Shown: positions 1-11,365, numbered from the stretch's first letter. The stretch: 64,000 nt of DNA from Thereva unica (GCA_949987705.1 CATLJY010000040.1:1-64000); one strand, 5' to 3'. Notes: a model not told the origin generated them from the sequence alone. Made by a program: numbers and translations.

Positions 1-442
1 GTTCCCCCACGGCTCTAACTACCTTTACAAAAAGTCCACGCGGAGGAAAGCATTTTGTTTTAAAAGAAAGAGCTGTCCTCCTAGCAGTAACGAATAGTTA
101 GTTTAAGAAGATATTAGTATCCCTAGAATGTTTTTAGCCTTTACGGTTAAATGCCAAATTCTGGCACTTCGATCTATGCCGACTTGAAAGCGGAGTTAAA
201 CCGAATTGTAAGCACTACTCTTTATTTGTGATTTAGTTACGTATGTCATTTACAGACCCAATTTCCGACGGTATTTTGCGACTTAATGGTGTTCCTACGC
301 CCCATTTGCAATATACAATTTGTTCATTACTTGTGGTCCACTTGTGCTTCCAGAATTTATTATTAAACGATTCGCTGCTACTAATTTACTTTATTTATTT
401 TAAACTTTACTGGTATATTCCCTTTGGCGAAATGAAAACGTA
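1..442. other. Unassigned flank left of BEL-1
   Basis: No recognisable gene. A 66-codon open frame on the plus strand (243-443) has no family resemblance and is probably chance. Before BEL-1 inserted, this flank ran directly into 7626/9658 onward. Across that restored junction one plus-strand frame stays open for about 40 codons, which is too little to call a gene. Confidence 0.4.
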
Positions 443-447
443 GAAGC

Positions 448-896
448 TGTTTAATCTGATCTTTTATGCTTAGTATGAACACTTGAACTTTCGTTATAAA
501 TGATATTTATTGAGAACTTTAACAGAGTTGAAAGAATGCTGTAGGATTAAGAATATTCGAACTCTAACTGTAAATGTATGTATAAATGAACCACAATGTT
601 TAATTCTAATCAATTACTGTGAGCACTACAAACTTTTGTTACAAATGTGATTTTAATATAAAAACAAATGTTATTTTAATATAAAAACTATACTAGAAAA
701 TACTATGACGCGCTAGTTAAAGAGTTTTATAATTTTAGAATATAACTATGACTGTCTCTGATGGAGGTTTTATCGCAAGTGTGCTTATCAAAACGGGTAC
801 AGTTCTTCCGCTTTGATGATGGAGACGAGTTGTACTAAAATGTTGGTGCAGTGCATTATTTTGCTACGTTTTTGTGGTGATGTTCAGGGTTGAACA
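448..896 (-). repeat. BEL-1 3' LTR (449 bp)
   Basis: Starts TGTTTAATC and ends TTGAACA. It matches 7182-7625 and 9214-9657 throughout, except for an extra tgta around 570-580, one extra A in an A-run near 790, and a C for T beside it. In element sense this is the downstream LTR. The adjoining polypurine tract (GAGGCGGGCGGAA in element sense, 897-909) would prime plus-strand synthesis. Confidence 0.95.
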
Positions 897-1022
897 TTCC
901 GCCCGCCTCGTGTAGTAACACGATATAGTACCATCGGGTAGAATGATCCGCCCGCCATGAGGGCTGTAGAGTCGGAAGAACCTATAATTAAGTAAAGTGT
1001 ATGAATGTTGTTAAACAAGTGT

Positions 1023-2744
1023 TTAGTTTTCTGTGTTAGTGATTGGAAGCATGCACAGTTTGGCTATAGGACGCTTAAAATATCCTGTCCGGTGTCGGAC
1101 TGTCACCACGCGTACGCGTCCGTCTTCACCATGGTGTAGTTGAGTGATACGGCCTAGCGGCCATCTTGAGGGTGGGGTGATCTCGTCCTTGATGAGAACC
1201 AAGTCGTTAATTTGTACGGGAGTTTCCTCTCGTTGCCATTTGGAGCGAGTCTGCAAGCTATACATGTAGTCCTTGCTCCACCGGTGCCAGAGTTGCTCCT
1301 TCATATTTTGGACCAATTGCCAACGGGACAATCGGTTTATAGGAGTGTTTAGGGTGCTTGGAGTTGGCACGGATAGTAAAGGCTCTCCAACCAGGAAGTG
1401 ACCGGGAGTGAGGGCTGTTAAGTCATCTGGGTCCTCGCTAAGAGCATGTAGAGGCCGAGAGTTTAGGCACGCCTCAATCTGTGCAAGCAAGGTCAGCATT
1501 TCCTCTAGTGTCAGTGTGTGTGATCCAGTGATTCTCCTGAAGTGATGCTTGAAGGACTTTACGCCCGCCTCCCACAATCCGCCGAAGTGTGGTGCGGCGG
1601 GGGGGATGAAATGCCATTCCGTTCCTTCTCTGATGAAGATCTGTTGTATACCGGATGAATCTGAAGTTGTTTGCTTGAGATGATGAGTCAATTCCTTATC
1701 CGCTGCGACAAAATTCCCAGCGTTATCACTGTAGAGTTTGGCGCACCGTCCTCGGCGACTGACAAAACGTCGGAACGCAGCGATGAAAGCGGCTGAGGTT
1801 AGATCCATGACTAGCTCCAAATGGATTGCCCTTGTCGCGAAGCACACGAAAACAGCAACGTAAGTCTTTGTGGTTTTAATTCCTCGCCCTTTGATCAGCC
1901 TGACGGAGAATGGCCCTGCGAAGTCGACCCCGCTTATTAAAAACGGCTTTGTTGGATGCAAGCGATTAGCGGGTAAGTCTCCCATTATCTGTTTCTTCGT
2001 GTTTGCTCGGTAGCGGCAGCATGTTACACAGCCTCTCACCAACTGGCGCACTGCGCTTCGACCCTTCAATATCCAATATCGGTTTCGAGTATGGTGCAAG
2101 GTAGCTTGCACTCCCCCATGCAAAGTAATCACATGCGAATGTCGAATTACTAGTCGGGTAAAGTGGCTGTCTTTAGGAAGAATGATGGGAAATTTCTCAT
2201 CGTAAGGAAGCGGAGCTCGTTTTAGGCGACCACCGACTCGTAGGACGTCGTCGTCATCCAGGAACGGGGTGACACTCAGTAACTTGCTTCTTGCTGACAT
2301 ATTCCTTCCTTTCTTCAAGCAGCTTATCTCGTCTGGAAAGTCTCAATGTTGGATTATCTTGATCCACCTGACGAGCGCTCATTCTAGTTCTTCTAAAGTT
2401 AGTGCGTTGCGATTTCGTGATGAGTTATTTTTGCAGTTATGTACGAAACGTTGACAGTAGGCGGTAATTCTGACGAGTTTCGTCAAGTTTGAGTAACGGT
2501 TTAACCAGCGTACCAAGAAGTCGTCAGCAACTGCCGAGAATGTCTGGATCTTTTCAGTACGCTTCTGTAGTTCGTTATGCGGAGAGTCATCAGTGTGTTG
2601 TTCTTGGTGTTTGGGCCAGCCGGCAGAATTTTGGCGTAACCAATGTGGTCCTGACCACCACAAGTTGTGATGTATAAGTTCCGACGGCGACAAGCCTCGA
2701 GTGAGGCAATCAGCAGGATTTGTGCAGACTGCACATGATGCCAT
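1023..2744 (-). pseudogene. pol: BEL-1 pol C-terminal part: end of RNase H, integrase and C-terminal domain, broken
   Basis: This stretch continues pol after a frameshift near 2725. The first piece (2379-2744) resumes the conserved NPADCLTRG motif that follows RNase H, then meets an in-frame TGA at 2379-2381. A second in-frame TGA follows about 12 codons later. The second piece (1023-2318) holds an integrase: an H2C2 zinc region (HVITLHGG ... CVTCCRYRA), a DDE core with the first Asp in VDFAGPF, the second in YSDNAGNF and the Glu in FGGLWEAGVKS, and the BEL-type C-terminal domain with LVLIKDEITPPSRWPLGR. Integrase would insert the cDNA into the genome in the nucleus. With two stops and a frameshift upstream it cannot be made as part of the normal polyprotein. 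The integrase core itself looks undamaged. Confidence 0.9.
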
Positions 2745-5700
2745 ATAGCGTTAGGTAGCTTCTGATGAATGTGAGATACTCGATTCGCCACGAAAACCTT
2801 CCACTTTGATGGATGCTCTTTCAGCCAGGCCAGGACTATCGTTGAATCAGTCCATAGATATACAGGAGTTTCTTTGAGATCTAAAGTTGATTGAATGTAC
2901 AATACGAGATCTGCCAGCAGAGCTGCTCCGCAGAGTTCTAATCGAGGTAGAGAAATAGTCTTCAAAGGGCTTACTCGAGTTTTGGCGGCGATTAAGGAGA
3001 CTTGACAGTTGTCTGGATCACGTATGACTTTTAGGTATACTGTAGCACCATACGCTGAAAGGGACGCATCGCTGAACCCATGTAATTCCACTTGCAGTGA
3101 TGAGGGCGTCGTACCTATCCATCTATTGATTCGAACTTCCGACAGTCCTTGTAGTTCACGTTTGTAGTTGTTCCATGTGTGATGTAACTCGACAGGGAGT
3201 GGATCGTCCCAATCCAGTTTTGCCAACCATAGCTGTTGCAGGAATATCTTTGCAGTGATGATGACCGGTGCCAGCCATCCGAGCGGGTCGTAGAGACGAC
3301 TGATGTCAGCGAGAATGGTTCGCTTAGTGGCAGACGATGAGTTCGGTAAAGAAATGGGAAAACTAAAGACGTCAGTTGACGGGCTCCACTCAATGCCTAA
3401 AGTCTTTATTGTTTCGTCATTAACGACTTTGAGTGCATCGGGCAATGCTCGATCTTCCTCTGGGATGTCCTCTAGTAGCGAGGCTGCGTTTGCTTGCCAT
3501 TTGCGCAACTTGAAGCCACCATTTTCCAAAAGTGCGCAGAGCTCCTGTCGAAGATGTCGAGCTTCTTCCAGATCATAAGCTCCAAATAGAGCATCGTCGA
3601 CGTACAAATTTTCTTTAATTGTTTTTGCTGTTAACGGGTAAGTGGAAGAATACTCTTCTGCTAAATGTCGTAGTGTCTTGCAAGCAAGATAAGGCGCACA
3701 TGCCGTGCCGTATGTGACAGTACGTAACCGATAAGATTTTACAGGTTCTGCTGTGGAAGATCGCCAAAGAATTCGCTGGAGATCAGTATCATTCTTATTT
3801 ACCCATATTTGGCGGTACATTTTCTCCATATCCCCTGTAAGCACGTAAGGATATAGGCGCCACTTCATTATAATCGCAGTCACATCATTTTGTAACTTGG
3901 GCCCTGTATGAAGGATATCGTTCAGTGACACGTGCGAACTGGTTTTAAGCGAAGCGTTAAATACTACCCGTAACTTCGTGGTTGTGCTGCTAAGTTTAAG
4001 TACCCCATGGTGAGGTAAATAGTATGTTGGATGGTCAGTTGATTCATCCATCACCTCCTCCATATGATTTAATTGAAGATATTCAGTCATAAAAGTTTTG
4101 TAGAGTGTGTTAAACTGCGGATCACTTGCTAATTTGTTCTCCATCCTTAGCAAGCATGACATAGCAGCGTTTCTTGAGGACCCTAGTGCCTTAGCTGAAG
4201 ACTTCATAGGTAGACGAACGACGTACCTTCCATTCGAGTCTCTGGTGTGAGTTTGATGGAAGAATTCTTCGCAGTATTCTTCTTCAGGAGTTTGGATGTG
4301 TGATGTAGGCATCTCTTCGAATTCCCAAAATCTTTTCAGTAATGTACAGACTTCTGACGTCGACGTGTGTAAGGTGAGGGTGCAGCTAGGAGGAGATACT
4401 GAGCTATTGACTGGACCAGAGAGAATCCATCCAAGTGTAGTTAATTGAGCGGTAGGCGTTCCAGGTGGGCCTATACGCACTCCTTCCAAGAGTATCCTTG
4501 AATATACGTCTACTCCCAATATTAAGTCGATAGATGCAGGGTGATCATACTCTGGGTCTGCTAGTGGCAAGCCAAGTAGGTGAGGCCAATCTTGTTGGAT
4601 TATTTGCCGAGCAGGCATTAAGGTTGACAAAGTTGGTAAGACCAAGGATTGGACAGAATACCGATGATCGGTGTGTAGTGATAGAACATCATGGGATACG
4701 ACGGTGTTTGCAATAGCGGCTTCGCATTGATTCACTCCTAGTACTGAAATGTGAGTATGCTGCTTCGGTAAATTCAATAAGTTTGCCAGTGCTGATGTGA
4801 TAAAACTTGATTCCGATCCTTGATCCAACAGGGCGCGCACTTTCAAAGTTCGACCATCTTTGGACTCGATCAGTAACACTGCTGTTGCTAGTAATACTGA
4901 TGCTGTCCCTCGACCATAGTTCGATAGGTGAACCCGCGTTGACGTGGTCTGATCGTTGGCAGGGATTATCGGTGTAAGGACGTTGGATGTCGTTGGGTCA
5001 TGACCAGGCCGATGTGTCATTGTGTGGTGCTTCTGGTTACAGATTTTACACCTCTTTATCGACGGGCAAGAAGCTGAAGTATGCGCTGGGTTGAGACAGT
5101 TGCTGCAAATCCGCTTTCGTTGCAGTAGATCGATGCGATTGTCTATAGTCATTGACTTGAATTGCGGACAGAACAGAAGAATGTGTTTATCCTGGCAAAG
5201 TACACACTTGGGATGTCGAGTTGATGAATGATGGATCCTCGCTATTGACCTTGGATAATTTTGCTTCGACGCTGCAGGACTTCTACGCTCAGAAGTATGT
5301 GTGTGCTTGATGGCGCTGAGAGCTTGCAATCTCCTCTCCAGAAACTCCGTCAGCCAATTGAAAGTAGGCACTTCAGTTGAGGAACTAAGTGAGGTTTCCC
5401 AATCCTTCCTCGTGGTAGGTTCAAGCTTATTGGCGAGAAAATATGTGAGCCAATCATTCCAGTGGTCCACTGGACGATTTAAATTTTCTAAAGCTCGTAC
5501 TGCCTGCTTGAATGTGTCGACGACGCGCTGGAGTTCTAGTGGAGACTCAGAGGTCATCGGTTGTAGATTGACAAGTGATTGCAAGTTGACATTCACCAAA
5601 ACTCTTGTATTTGCATATCTGTCTACCAGAGTTTTCCACGCTGAAGTATAATTATTGTTTGTGATGGAGAAATGTTGTAGAAGCTTCGAAGCATCACCGG

Positions 5701-6217
5701 TTACGGCGGACTTTAGATAATGTAATTTCTCCACGTCAGATAAAGATTCATTTTGATGAATGAGTGTCACATACGTGTCGCGAAATGAAGGCCAATCTAG
5801 ATAAGCTCCGCTGAATGACGGTAAATTTATTTTCGGCAGCTTTAGTGAAGCAGCTTGAGGCCGTGATTGCATTGTTGATTGAAACAACTCATGTTCTACA
5901 TTATCATGTGTTGGGTTCAACGCACTGAGTTGCTCTTTTAGCCACTGAGCAGCATCTATGTACTCACATTCCACAATTGAGAAGTCTTCGATTTCCTTAC
6001 CAGCCTCTTCCGCGGTTGGTGTCAGCAAAGCGGCTGCAGCTAATTCATAATGTTCCTCATAAGCTTCTTGAAACTGTGCCCAATATCTATCGAGCAACTG
6101 TAAGCGTGTAGTCAAGAATTCCGCACTTCGTTTTTCTTTACCAGTCTTGAGACAATTTGTCATGAATTTTCCTATTCTATCTTTGATTAGAGTGAGTTTT
6201 GTCTTAGCCTTTTCCAT
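2501..6217 (-). CDS. gag-pol: BEL-1 Gag-protease-RT-RNase H polyprotein, C-terminally frameshifted
   Basis: A 1,238-codon frame starting at an ATG 964 bp inside the 5' LTR. Order seen: Gag N-terminal region with the BEL-type DUF1759 stretch (about residues 130-300, containing SAVTGDASKLLQHF); three Cys/His knuckles (CVLCQDKH near 335, CSNCLNPAH near 372, CKICNQKHH near 395); a retropepsin-like aspartic protease with ALLDQGSESSF near 460; reverse transcriptase with YVDDALFG near 870; RNase H with GFSDAS near 1045 and WTDSTIVLAW further on. It would form the particle and copy the RNA in the cytoplasm. Homology stops near position 2725, just after WHHVQSA. The remaining codons to 2501 are out of frame, and the true continuation lies in the next frame. 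All catalytic motifs up to that point are kept. Confidence 0.93.
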   Translation of the reverse strand: MEKAKTKLTLIKDRIGKFMTNCLKTGKEKRSAEFLTTRLQLLDRYWAQFQEAYEEHYELAAAALLTPTAEEAGKEIEDFSIVECEYIDAAQWLKEQLSALNPTHDNVEHELFQSTMQSRPQAASLKLPKINLPSFSGAYLDWPSFRDTYVTLIHQNESLSDVEKLHYLKSAVTGDASKLLQHFSITNNNYTSAWKTLVDRYANTRVLVNVNLQSLVNLQPMTSESPLELQRVVDTFKQAVRALENLNRPVDHWNDWLTYFLANKLEPTTRKDWETSLSSSTEVPTFNWLTEFLERRLQALSAIKHTHTSERRSPAASKQNYPRSIARIHHSSTRHPKCVLCQDKHILLFCPQFKSMTIDNRIDLLQRKRICSNCLNPAHTSASCPSIKRCKICNQKHHTMTHRPGHDPTTSNVLTPIIPANDQTTSTRVHLSNYGRGTASVLLATAVLLIESKDGRTLKVRALLDQGSESSFITSALANLLNLPKQHTHISVLGVNQCEAAIANTVVSHDVLSLHTDHRYSVQSLVLPTLSTLMPARQIIQQDWPHLLGLPLADPEYDHPASIDLILGVDVYSRILLEGVRIGPPGTPTAQLTTLGWILSGPVNSSVSPPSCTLTLHTSTSEVCTLLKRFWEFEEMPTSHIQTPEEEYCEEFFHQTHTRDSNGRYVVRLPMKSSAKALGSSRNAAMSCLLRMENKLASDPQFNTLYKTFMTEYLQLNHMEEVMDESTDHPTYYLPHHGVLKLSSTTTKLRVVFNASLKTSSHVSLNDILHTGPKLQNDVTAIIMKWRLYPYVLTGDMEKMYRQIWVNKNDTDLQRILWRSSTAEPVKSYRLRTVTYGTACAPYLACKTLRHLAEEYSSTYPLTAKTIKENLYVDDALFGAYDLEEARHLRQELCALLENGGFKLRKWQANAASLLEDIPEEDRALPDALKVVNDETIKTLGIEWSPSTDVFSFPISLPNSSSATKRTILADISRLYDPLGWLAPVIITAKIFLQQLWLAKLDWDDPLPVELHHTWNNYKRELQGLSEVRINRWIGTTPSSLQVELHGFSDASLSAYGATVYLKVIRDPDNCQVSLIAAKTRVSPLKTISLPRLELCGAALLADLVLYIQSTLDLKETPVYLWTDSTIVLAWLKEHPSKWKVFVANRVSHIHQKLPNAIWHHVQSAQILLIASLEACRRRNLYITTCGGQDHIGYAKILPAGPNTKNNTLMTLRITNYRSVLKRSRHSRQLLTTSWYAG

Positions 6218-7181
6218 ATTGACAAAAATATTATAATTATTCAGATAACTAAGCGGTTTTAAAAGTTTTCGAATAATTTAGGTACGACTAAAAAATTTCA
6301 TATAATTAAGATTCCACTAACGCCACACGTTACCTAACGTTAACCGGAATGAACTTTATTTATTTTACATAAAGAATACTGTTGAATAGTTTGTTCAAAT
6401 TCACTTCAAAAGATTAACCTGTCAATTAAAAAGTCAAATCAAAATAATGCCGTAATGCCTTCAATAAGTGTTACCCTTTTTATTGAAAATGTCTTATGTA
6501 TTTAACACCACAAATATATCTGAAAGGTCTGTAGTTTTAATCATCATTATCATAATAATGAAAGGAACAATTTTATTTTTAAAAAATTAAATGTCTTATA
6601 TAATGTAGATATGTATATGTATCAGAAAATACGAAATAAAATATAAATGTTAAATATAAATCCGAACATTGCATTCCTCAGTGCATCTCAATATCAATTG
6701 TTTTTGTCCTTGAAAAAAATTTCGTTTAAATTAACTCACGAAGGCTACGGTATACTATATACAGGTTTCGATTTTTATTTTAGATTCCACGTTTTCACTT
6801 GGGTCTATTGTATTACGAGTACCGCAATTTGCACCGGCTTCACTGCAATGCATGCACGAGGTCGCATGAAAGTTCACTTTTGCGCCCAAAAGTTTCCAGG
6901 ATTTGAAATTGGTTTTATGCATTAAAATTATGCATGAAAAAATTCATTTATTTCACTTGTGTATTATTACGCAATGATTAATTAATTAATGATGATAGCA
7001 CAGAAGTGATTAGTATGGTAAAGTAATTGGAGCAGACTCACCGGGATCCAAATCAAGTACTTATATTAGATTTAGTTTCCTTTTCACCTGACGGAATACG
7101 TGTCCGTTATCGCACCTGTTGATGTTGTGTTGTATAGAAAAGTTGACTGCGGGAACCAGCATTCCCGGGTTTCGGCACCAA
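6218..7181 (-). other. BEL-1 5' leader with tRNA-Phe-type primer binding site
   Basis: This is the noncoding leader between the 5' LTR and the gag ATG. Bases 7163-7180 read TCCCGGGTTTCGGCACCA on the plus strand, which matches the 3' end of animal tRNA-Phe including CCA. In element sense it is therefore the primer binding site, one base from the LTR. A 92-codon antisense frame (6647-6925) has no recognisable relatives and is taken as chance. Confidence 0.85.
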
Positions 7182-7625
7182 TGTTTAATCTGATCTTTTA
7201 TGCTTAGTATGAACACTTGAACTTTCGTTATAAATGATATTTATTGAGAACTTTAACAGAGTTGAAAGAATGCTGTAGGATTAAGAATATTCGAACTCTA
7301 ACTGTAAATGTATAAATGAACCACAATGTTTAATTCTAATCAATTACTGTGAGCACTACAAACTTTTGTTACAAATGTGATTTTAATATAAAAACAAATG
7401 TTATTTTAATATAAAAACTATACTAGAAAATACTATGACGCGCTAGTTAAAGAGTTTTATAATTTTAGAATATAACTATGACTGTCTCTGATGGAGGTTT
7501 TATCGCAAGTGTGCTTATTAAACGGGTACAGTTCTTCCGCTTTGATGATGGAGACGAGTTGTACTAAAATGTTGGTGCAGTGCATTATTTTGCTACGTTT
7601 TTGTGGTGATGTTCAGGGTTGAACA
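7182..7625 (-). repeat. BEL-1 5' LTR (444 bp)
   Basis: Upstream LTR in element sense. TG at 7182 and CA at 7624-7625, followed at once by the gaagc target repeat (7626-7630). As far as read by eye it is identical to the LTR at 9214-9657. Confidence 0.95.
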
Positions 7626-7667
7626 GAAGCTACCGTTGACAACACCGAGTACACCCTCGTGAGGTTT

Positions 7668-8249
7668 CCACGCTGAAGTATAATTATTGTTTGTGATGGA
7701 GAAATGTTGTAGAAGCTTCGAAGCATCACCGGTTACGGCGGACTTTAGATAATGTAATTTCTCCACGTCAGATAAAGATTCATTTTGATGAATGAGTGTC
7801 ACATACGTGTCGCGAAATGAAGGCCAATCTAGATAAGCTCCGCTGAATGACGGTAAATTTATTTTCGGCAGCTTTAGTGAAGCAGCTTGAGGCCGTGATT
7901 GCATTGTTGATTGAAACAACTCATGTTCTACATTATCATGTGTTGGGTTCAACGCACTGAGTTGCTCTTTTAGCCACTGAGCAGCATCTATGTACTCACA
8001 TTCCACAATTGAGAAGTCTTCGATTTCCTTACCAGCCTCTTCCGCGGTTGGTGTCAGCAAAGCGGCTGCAGCTAATTCATAATGTTCCTCATAAGCTTCT
8101 TGAAACTGTGCCCAATATCTATCGAGCAACTGTAAGCGTGTAGTCAAGAATTCCGCACTTCGTTTTTCTTTACCAGTCTTGAGACAATTTGTCATGAATT
8201 TTCCTATTCTATCTTTGATTAGAGTGAGTTTTGTCTTAGCCTTTTCCAT
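7668..8249 (-). pseudogene. Duplicated BEL-1 Gag N-terminal fragment
   Basis: About 194 codons identical to the first part of BEL-1 Gag, beginning at the same ATG and ending inside the DUF1759 stretch (after NNNYTSAWK) where the tandem duplication breakpoint lies. The frame then runs about 24 codons into flank and LTR sequence before a stop (to 7593). It keeps its own upstream leader, primer site (9195-9212) and LTR (9214-9657). If that LTR is active it could express a truncated Gag lacking the zinc knuckles. There is no evidence here that it does. Confidence 0.9.
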
Positions 8250-9213
8250 ATTGACAAAAATATTATAATTATTCAGATAACTAAGCGGTTTTAAAAGTTT
8301 TCGAATAATTTAGGTACGACTAAAAAATTTCATATAATTAAGATTCCACTAACGCCACACGTTACCTAACGTTAACCGGAATGAACTTTATTTATTTTAC
8401 ATAAAGAATACTGTTGAATAGTTTGTTCAAATTCACTTCAAAAGATTAACCTGTCAATTAAAAAGTCAAATCAAAATAATGCCGTAATGCCTTCAATAAG
8501 TGTTACCCTTTTTATTGAAAATGTCTTATGTATTTAACACCACAAATATATCTGAAAGGTCTGTAGTTTTAATCATCATTATCATAATAATGAAAGGAAC
8601 AATTTTATTTTTAAAAAATTAAATGTCTTATATAATGTAGATATGTATATGTATCAGAAAATACGAAATAAAATATAAATGTTAAATATAAATCCGAACA
8701 TTGCATTCCTCAGTGCATCTCAATATCAATTGTTTTTGTCCTTGAAAAAAATTTCGTTTAAATTAACTCACGAAGGCTACGGTATACTATATACAGGTTT
8801 CGATTTTTATTTTAGATTCCACGTTTTCACTTGGGTCTATTGTATTACGAGTACCGCAATTTGCACCGGCTTCACTGCAATGCATGCACGAGGTCGCATG
8901 AAAGTTCACTTTTGCGCCCAAAAGTTTCCAGGATTTGAAATTGGTTTTATGCATTAAAATTATGCATGAAAAAATTCATTTATTTCACTTGTGTATTATT
9001 ACGCAATGATTAATTAATTAATGATGATAGCACAGAAGTGATTAGTATGGTAAAGTAATTGGAGCAGACTCACCGGGATCCAAATCAAGTACTTATATTA
9101 GATTTAGTTTCCTTTTCACCTGACGGAATACGTGTCCGTTATCGCACCTGTTGATGTTGTGTTGTATAGAAAAGTTGACTGCGGGAACCAGCATTCCCGG
9201 GTTTCGGCACCAA

Positions 9214-9657
9214 TGTTTAATCTGATCTTTTATGCTTAGTATGAACACTTGAACTTTCGTTATAAATGATATTTATTGAGAACTTTAACAGAGTTGAAAG
9301 AATGCTGTAGGATTAAGAATATTCGAACTCTAACTGTAAATGTATAAATGAACCACAATGTTTAATTCTAATCAATTACTGTGAGCACTACAAACTTTTG
9401 TTACAAATGTGATTTTAATATAAAAACAAATGTTATTTTAATATAAAAACTATACTAGAAAATACTATGACGCGCTAGTTAAAGAGTTTTATAATTTTAG
9501 AATATAACTATGACTGTCTCTGATGGAGGTTTTATCGCAAGTGTGCTTATTAAACGGGTACAGTTCTTCCGCTTTGATGATGGAGACGAGTTGTACTAAA
9601 ATGTTGGTGCAGTGCATTATTTTGCTACGTTTTTGTGGTGATGTTCAGGGTTGAACA
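9214..9657 (-). repeat. Third BEL-1 LTR, from the tandem duplication
   Basis: Copy of 7182-7625, followed by the same gaagc and flank. It is part of the duplicated block and not a separate insertion. Its outer flank continues into unique sequence at 9697. Confidence 0.95.
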
Positions 9658-9696
9658 GAAGCTACCGTTGACAACACCGAGTACACCCTCGTGAGG

Positions 9697-10414
9697 TTTC
9701 TGTTCTGCGCCAACTTTTTAAAACTGCTTAAATCTTTATTGGATTTTGCTTGCCTAAAAAATCTGTTTCTGAATCTAAATTAAATAATCGTGATGCTCGA
9801 CTTCGCGCGCGATATGCTTTTAATACTTATTATATGTTTACTTAACTTCCTCCGTTTATTTAATTTTCCAGAAAGAATGCATTTCTTAACACTAATAAAT
9901 ATTTATAAAATAATTCATTTATTAAGATTATAATTTATCGCATAATTCGCTTCATATTTATTTTTATATCAAAAAACAGTGGGTGTGTACTTATGTACAC
10001 GCATTAGAAGTTATACTTCTTTGGCGTGATTTTAAGACTAATTTTTAATTTCTACACAAATATTTTATTGCGCTCTTTCTATTTTCGTGCGTTGGAAGGT
10101 GCAAGCATTATGATGCCGACACGCTCAAGGCTGTCGGTTATACCGTATTCTAATCCTAACTAAAGTCACCAACTAATTACAATTATCTTAAGATGGGCTA
10201 GTTACAATTATCTTAAGATGGGCCTTAGGTGCCTCATGAAATTCTCTTAAGACTGGCTAATTAACTTCCCAGTATAGGAAGTTATTGTAATCGGTCCGAA
10301 AATCGAAATCGAAAATTTCAACGTATTTTCATCTTTCAAGGTCCCAGGAGCATTTTAAGCCAAAAATTGGGAGGAAGTATGTGTGTGTGTGTGTATGTGC
10401 GTACGGATGTGGTC
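9697..10414. other. AT-rich intergenic DNA with a short GT microsatellite
   Basis: No gene seen. A short direct repeat of ttacaattatcttaagatgg occurs around 10178-10222. A GT-rich microsatellite (about 10380-10400) lies just before the 146-bp array and probably belongs to the same repeat family. Confidence 0.5.
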
Positions 10415-11365
10415 ATTTTTTCCTGCACGATATCGCGCGAACCAAAACTGATATCGACTTCGTTAAGGTGTCGTTCGAAGCGTATTAACCGAAATATGAT
10501 CTGAAAAGATTTTCATGAGATTCGGTCCAGCCGTTTTTTTGTTTAAGCGACGTAAGTGATTTTTGTACCTGCACGATATCGCCCGAACCACGAAAGATAT
10601 TGACTTACTTGAGGTGCCGTTCGAAGCGTATTAGCGACAATATAATCTGAAAAGATTTTTATAATATTCGGTCCAGCGGTTTTTTGGTTTAAATGACTTA
10701 AGTGATTTTTGTACCTGCACGATATCGCGCGAACTATAAAAGATATCGACTTCGTTGAGGTGTCGTTCGAAGCGTATTAACCGAAATATGATCTGAAAAG
10801 ATTTTCATGAGATTCGGTCCAGCCGTTTTTTTGTTTAAGCGACGTAAGTGATTTTTGTACCTGCACGATATCGCCCGAACCACGAAAGATATTGACTTAC
10901 TTGAGGTGCCGTTCGAAGCGTATTAGCGACAATATAATCTGAAAAGATTTTTATAATATTCGGTCCAGCGGTTTTTTGGTTTAAATGACTTAAGTGATTT
11001 TTGTACCTGCACGATATCGCGCGAACTATAAAAGATATCGACTTAGTTGAGGTGTCGTTCGAAGAGTATTAACCAAAATATGATCTGAAAAGATTTTCAT
11101 AAAATTCGGTCGAGCCGTTTTTTTGTTTAAGCGGCGTAAGTGATTTTTGTACCTGCACGATATCGTCCGAACCTCGAAAGATATTGACTTACTTGAGGTG
11201 CCGTTCGAAGCGTATTAGCGGCAATATAATCTGAAAAGATTTTTATAATATTCGGTCCAGTGGTTTTTTGGTTTAAATGACTTAAGTGATTTTTGTACCT
11301 GCACGATACCGCGCGAATTAAAAACTATATCGATTTCACTGAGGTGCCGAAACACATTAATACCT
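10415..11365. repeat. 146-bp tandem array with alternating A/B monomers
   Basis: The word gtacctgcacgatatcg recurs at 10565, 10711, 10857, 11003, 11149 and 11295, exactly 146 bp apart. Alternate monomers are more alike than neighbours: one type has aagcgacgtaagtg and the other aaatgacttaagtg. The array is therefore a 292-bp higher-order repeat. The first copy starts near 10415 and the last decays after 11340. There is no coding potential. The period is close to nucleosomal length, but that may be coincidence. Confidence 0.9.

Larger units (their letters stand above)
448..7625 (-). mobile_element. BEL-1: BEL/Pao LTR retrotransposon, minus strand
   Basis: A complete 7.2-kb element bounded by near-identical LTRs (448-896 and 7182-7625) that begin TG and end CA. 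It is flanked by the 5-bp direct repeat gaagc (443-447 and 7626-7630), the usual target duplication size for this superfamily. Next to the right LTR, which is the 5' LTR in element sense, is a primer site complementary to the 3' end of tRNA-Phe (7163-7180). Next to the left LTR is a purine-rich tract in element sense (897-909). The order gag, protease, reverse transcriptase, RNase H, integrase is the BEL/Pao order. The two LTRs differ by a 4-bp indel, a 1-bp indel and a substitution, so insertion was recent, but pol carries a frameshift and stops, so this copy cannot make its full polyprotein. Confidence 0.95.
7665..9696. repeat. Exact 2,032-bp tandem duplication of 5633-7664
   Basis: The sequence from inside BEL-1 gag, through leader and LTR, and on through 39 bp of flank beyond the LTR is repeated once immediately downstream. 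All landmarks (gag ATG, primer site, LTR edges, target repeat) recur at an offset of exactly 2,032. At both breakpoints the shared bases are tttc (5633-5636, 7665-7668, 9697-9700), a 4-base microhomology. The duplicate carries flank as well as element, so it arose after BEL-1 inserted and not by a second insertion. Confidence 0.95.

Noticed and set aside
243..443. 66-codon open frame at the left edge
   Set aside because: It is AT-rich and hydrophobic by composition, ends just before the BEL-1 target repeat, and has no known relatives.
6647..6925. 92-codon open frame, repeated at 8679-8957
   Set aside because: It lies antisense in the BEL-1 leader, and the second copy comes only from the tandem duplication. 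No family resemblance.
7182..9657. Two independent BEL-1 insertions
   Set aside because: The flank after both LTRs is the same 39 bases beyond the edge, and all offsets equal 2,032. One insertion followed by a tandem duplication explains everything.
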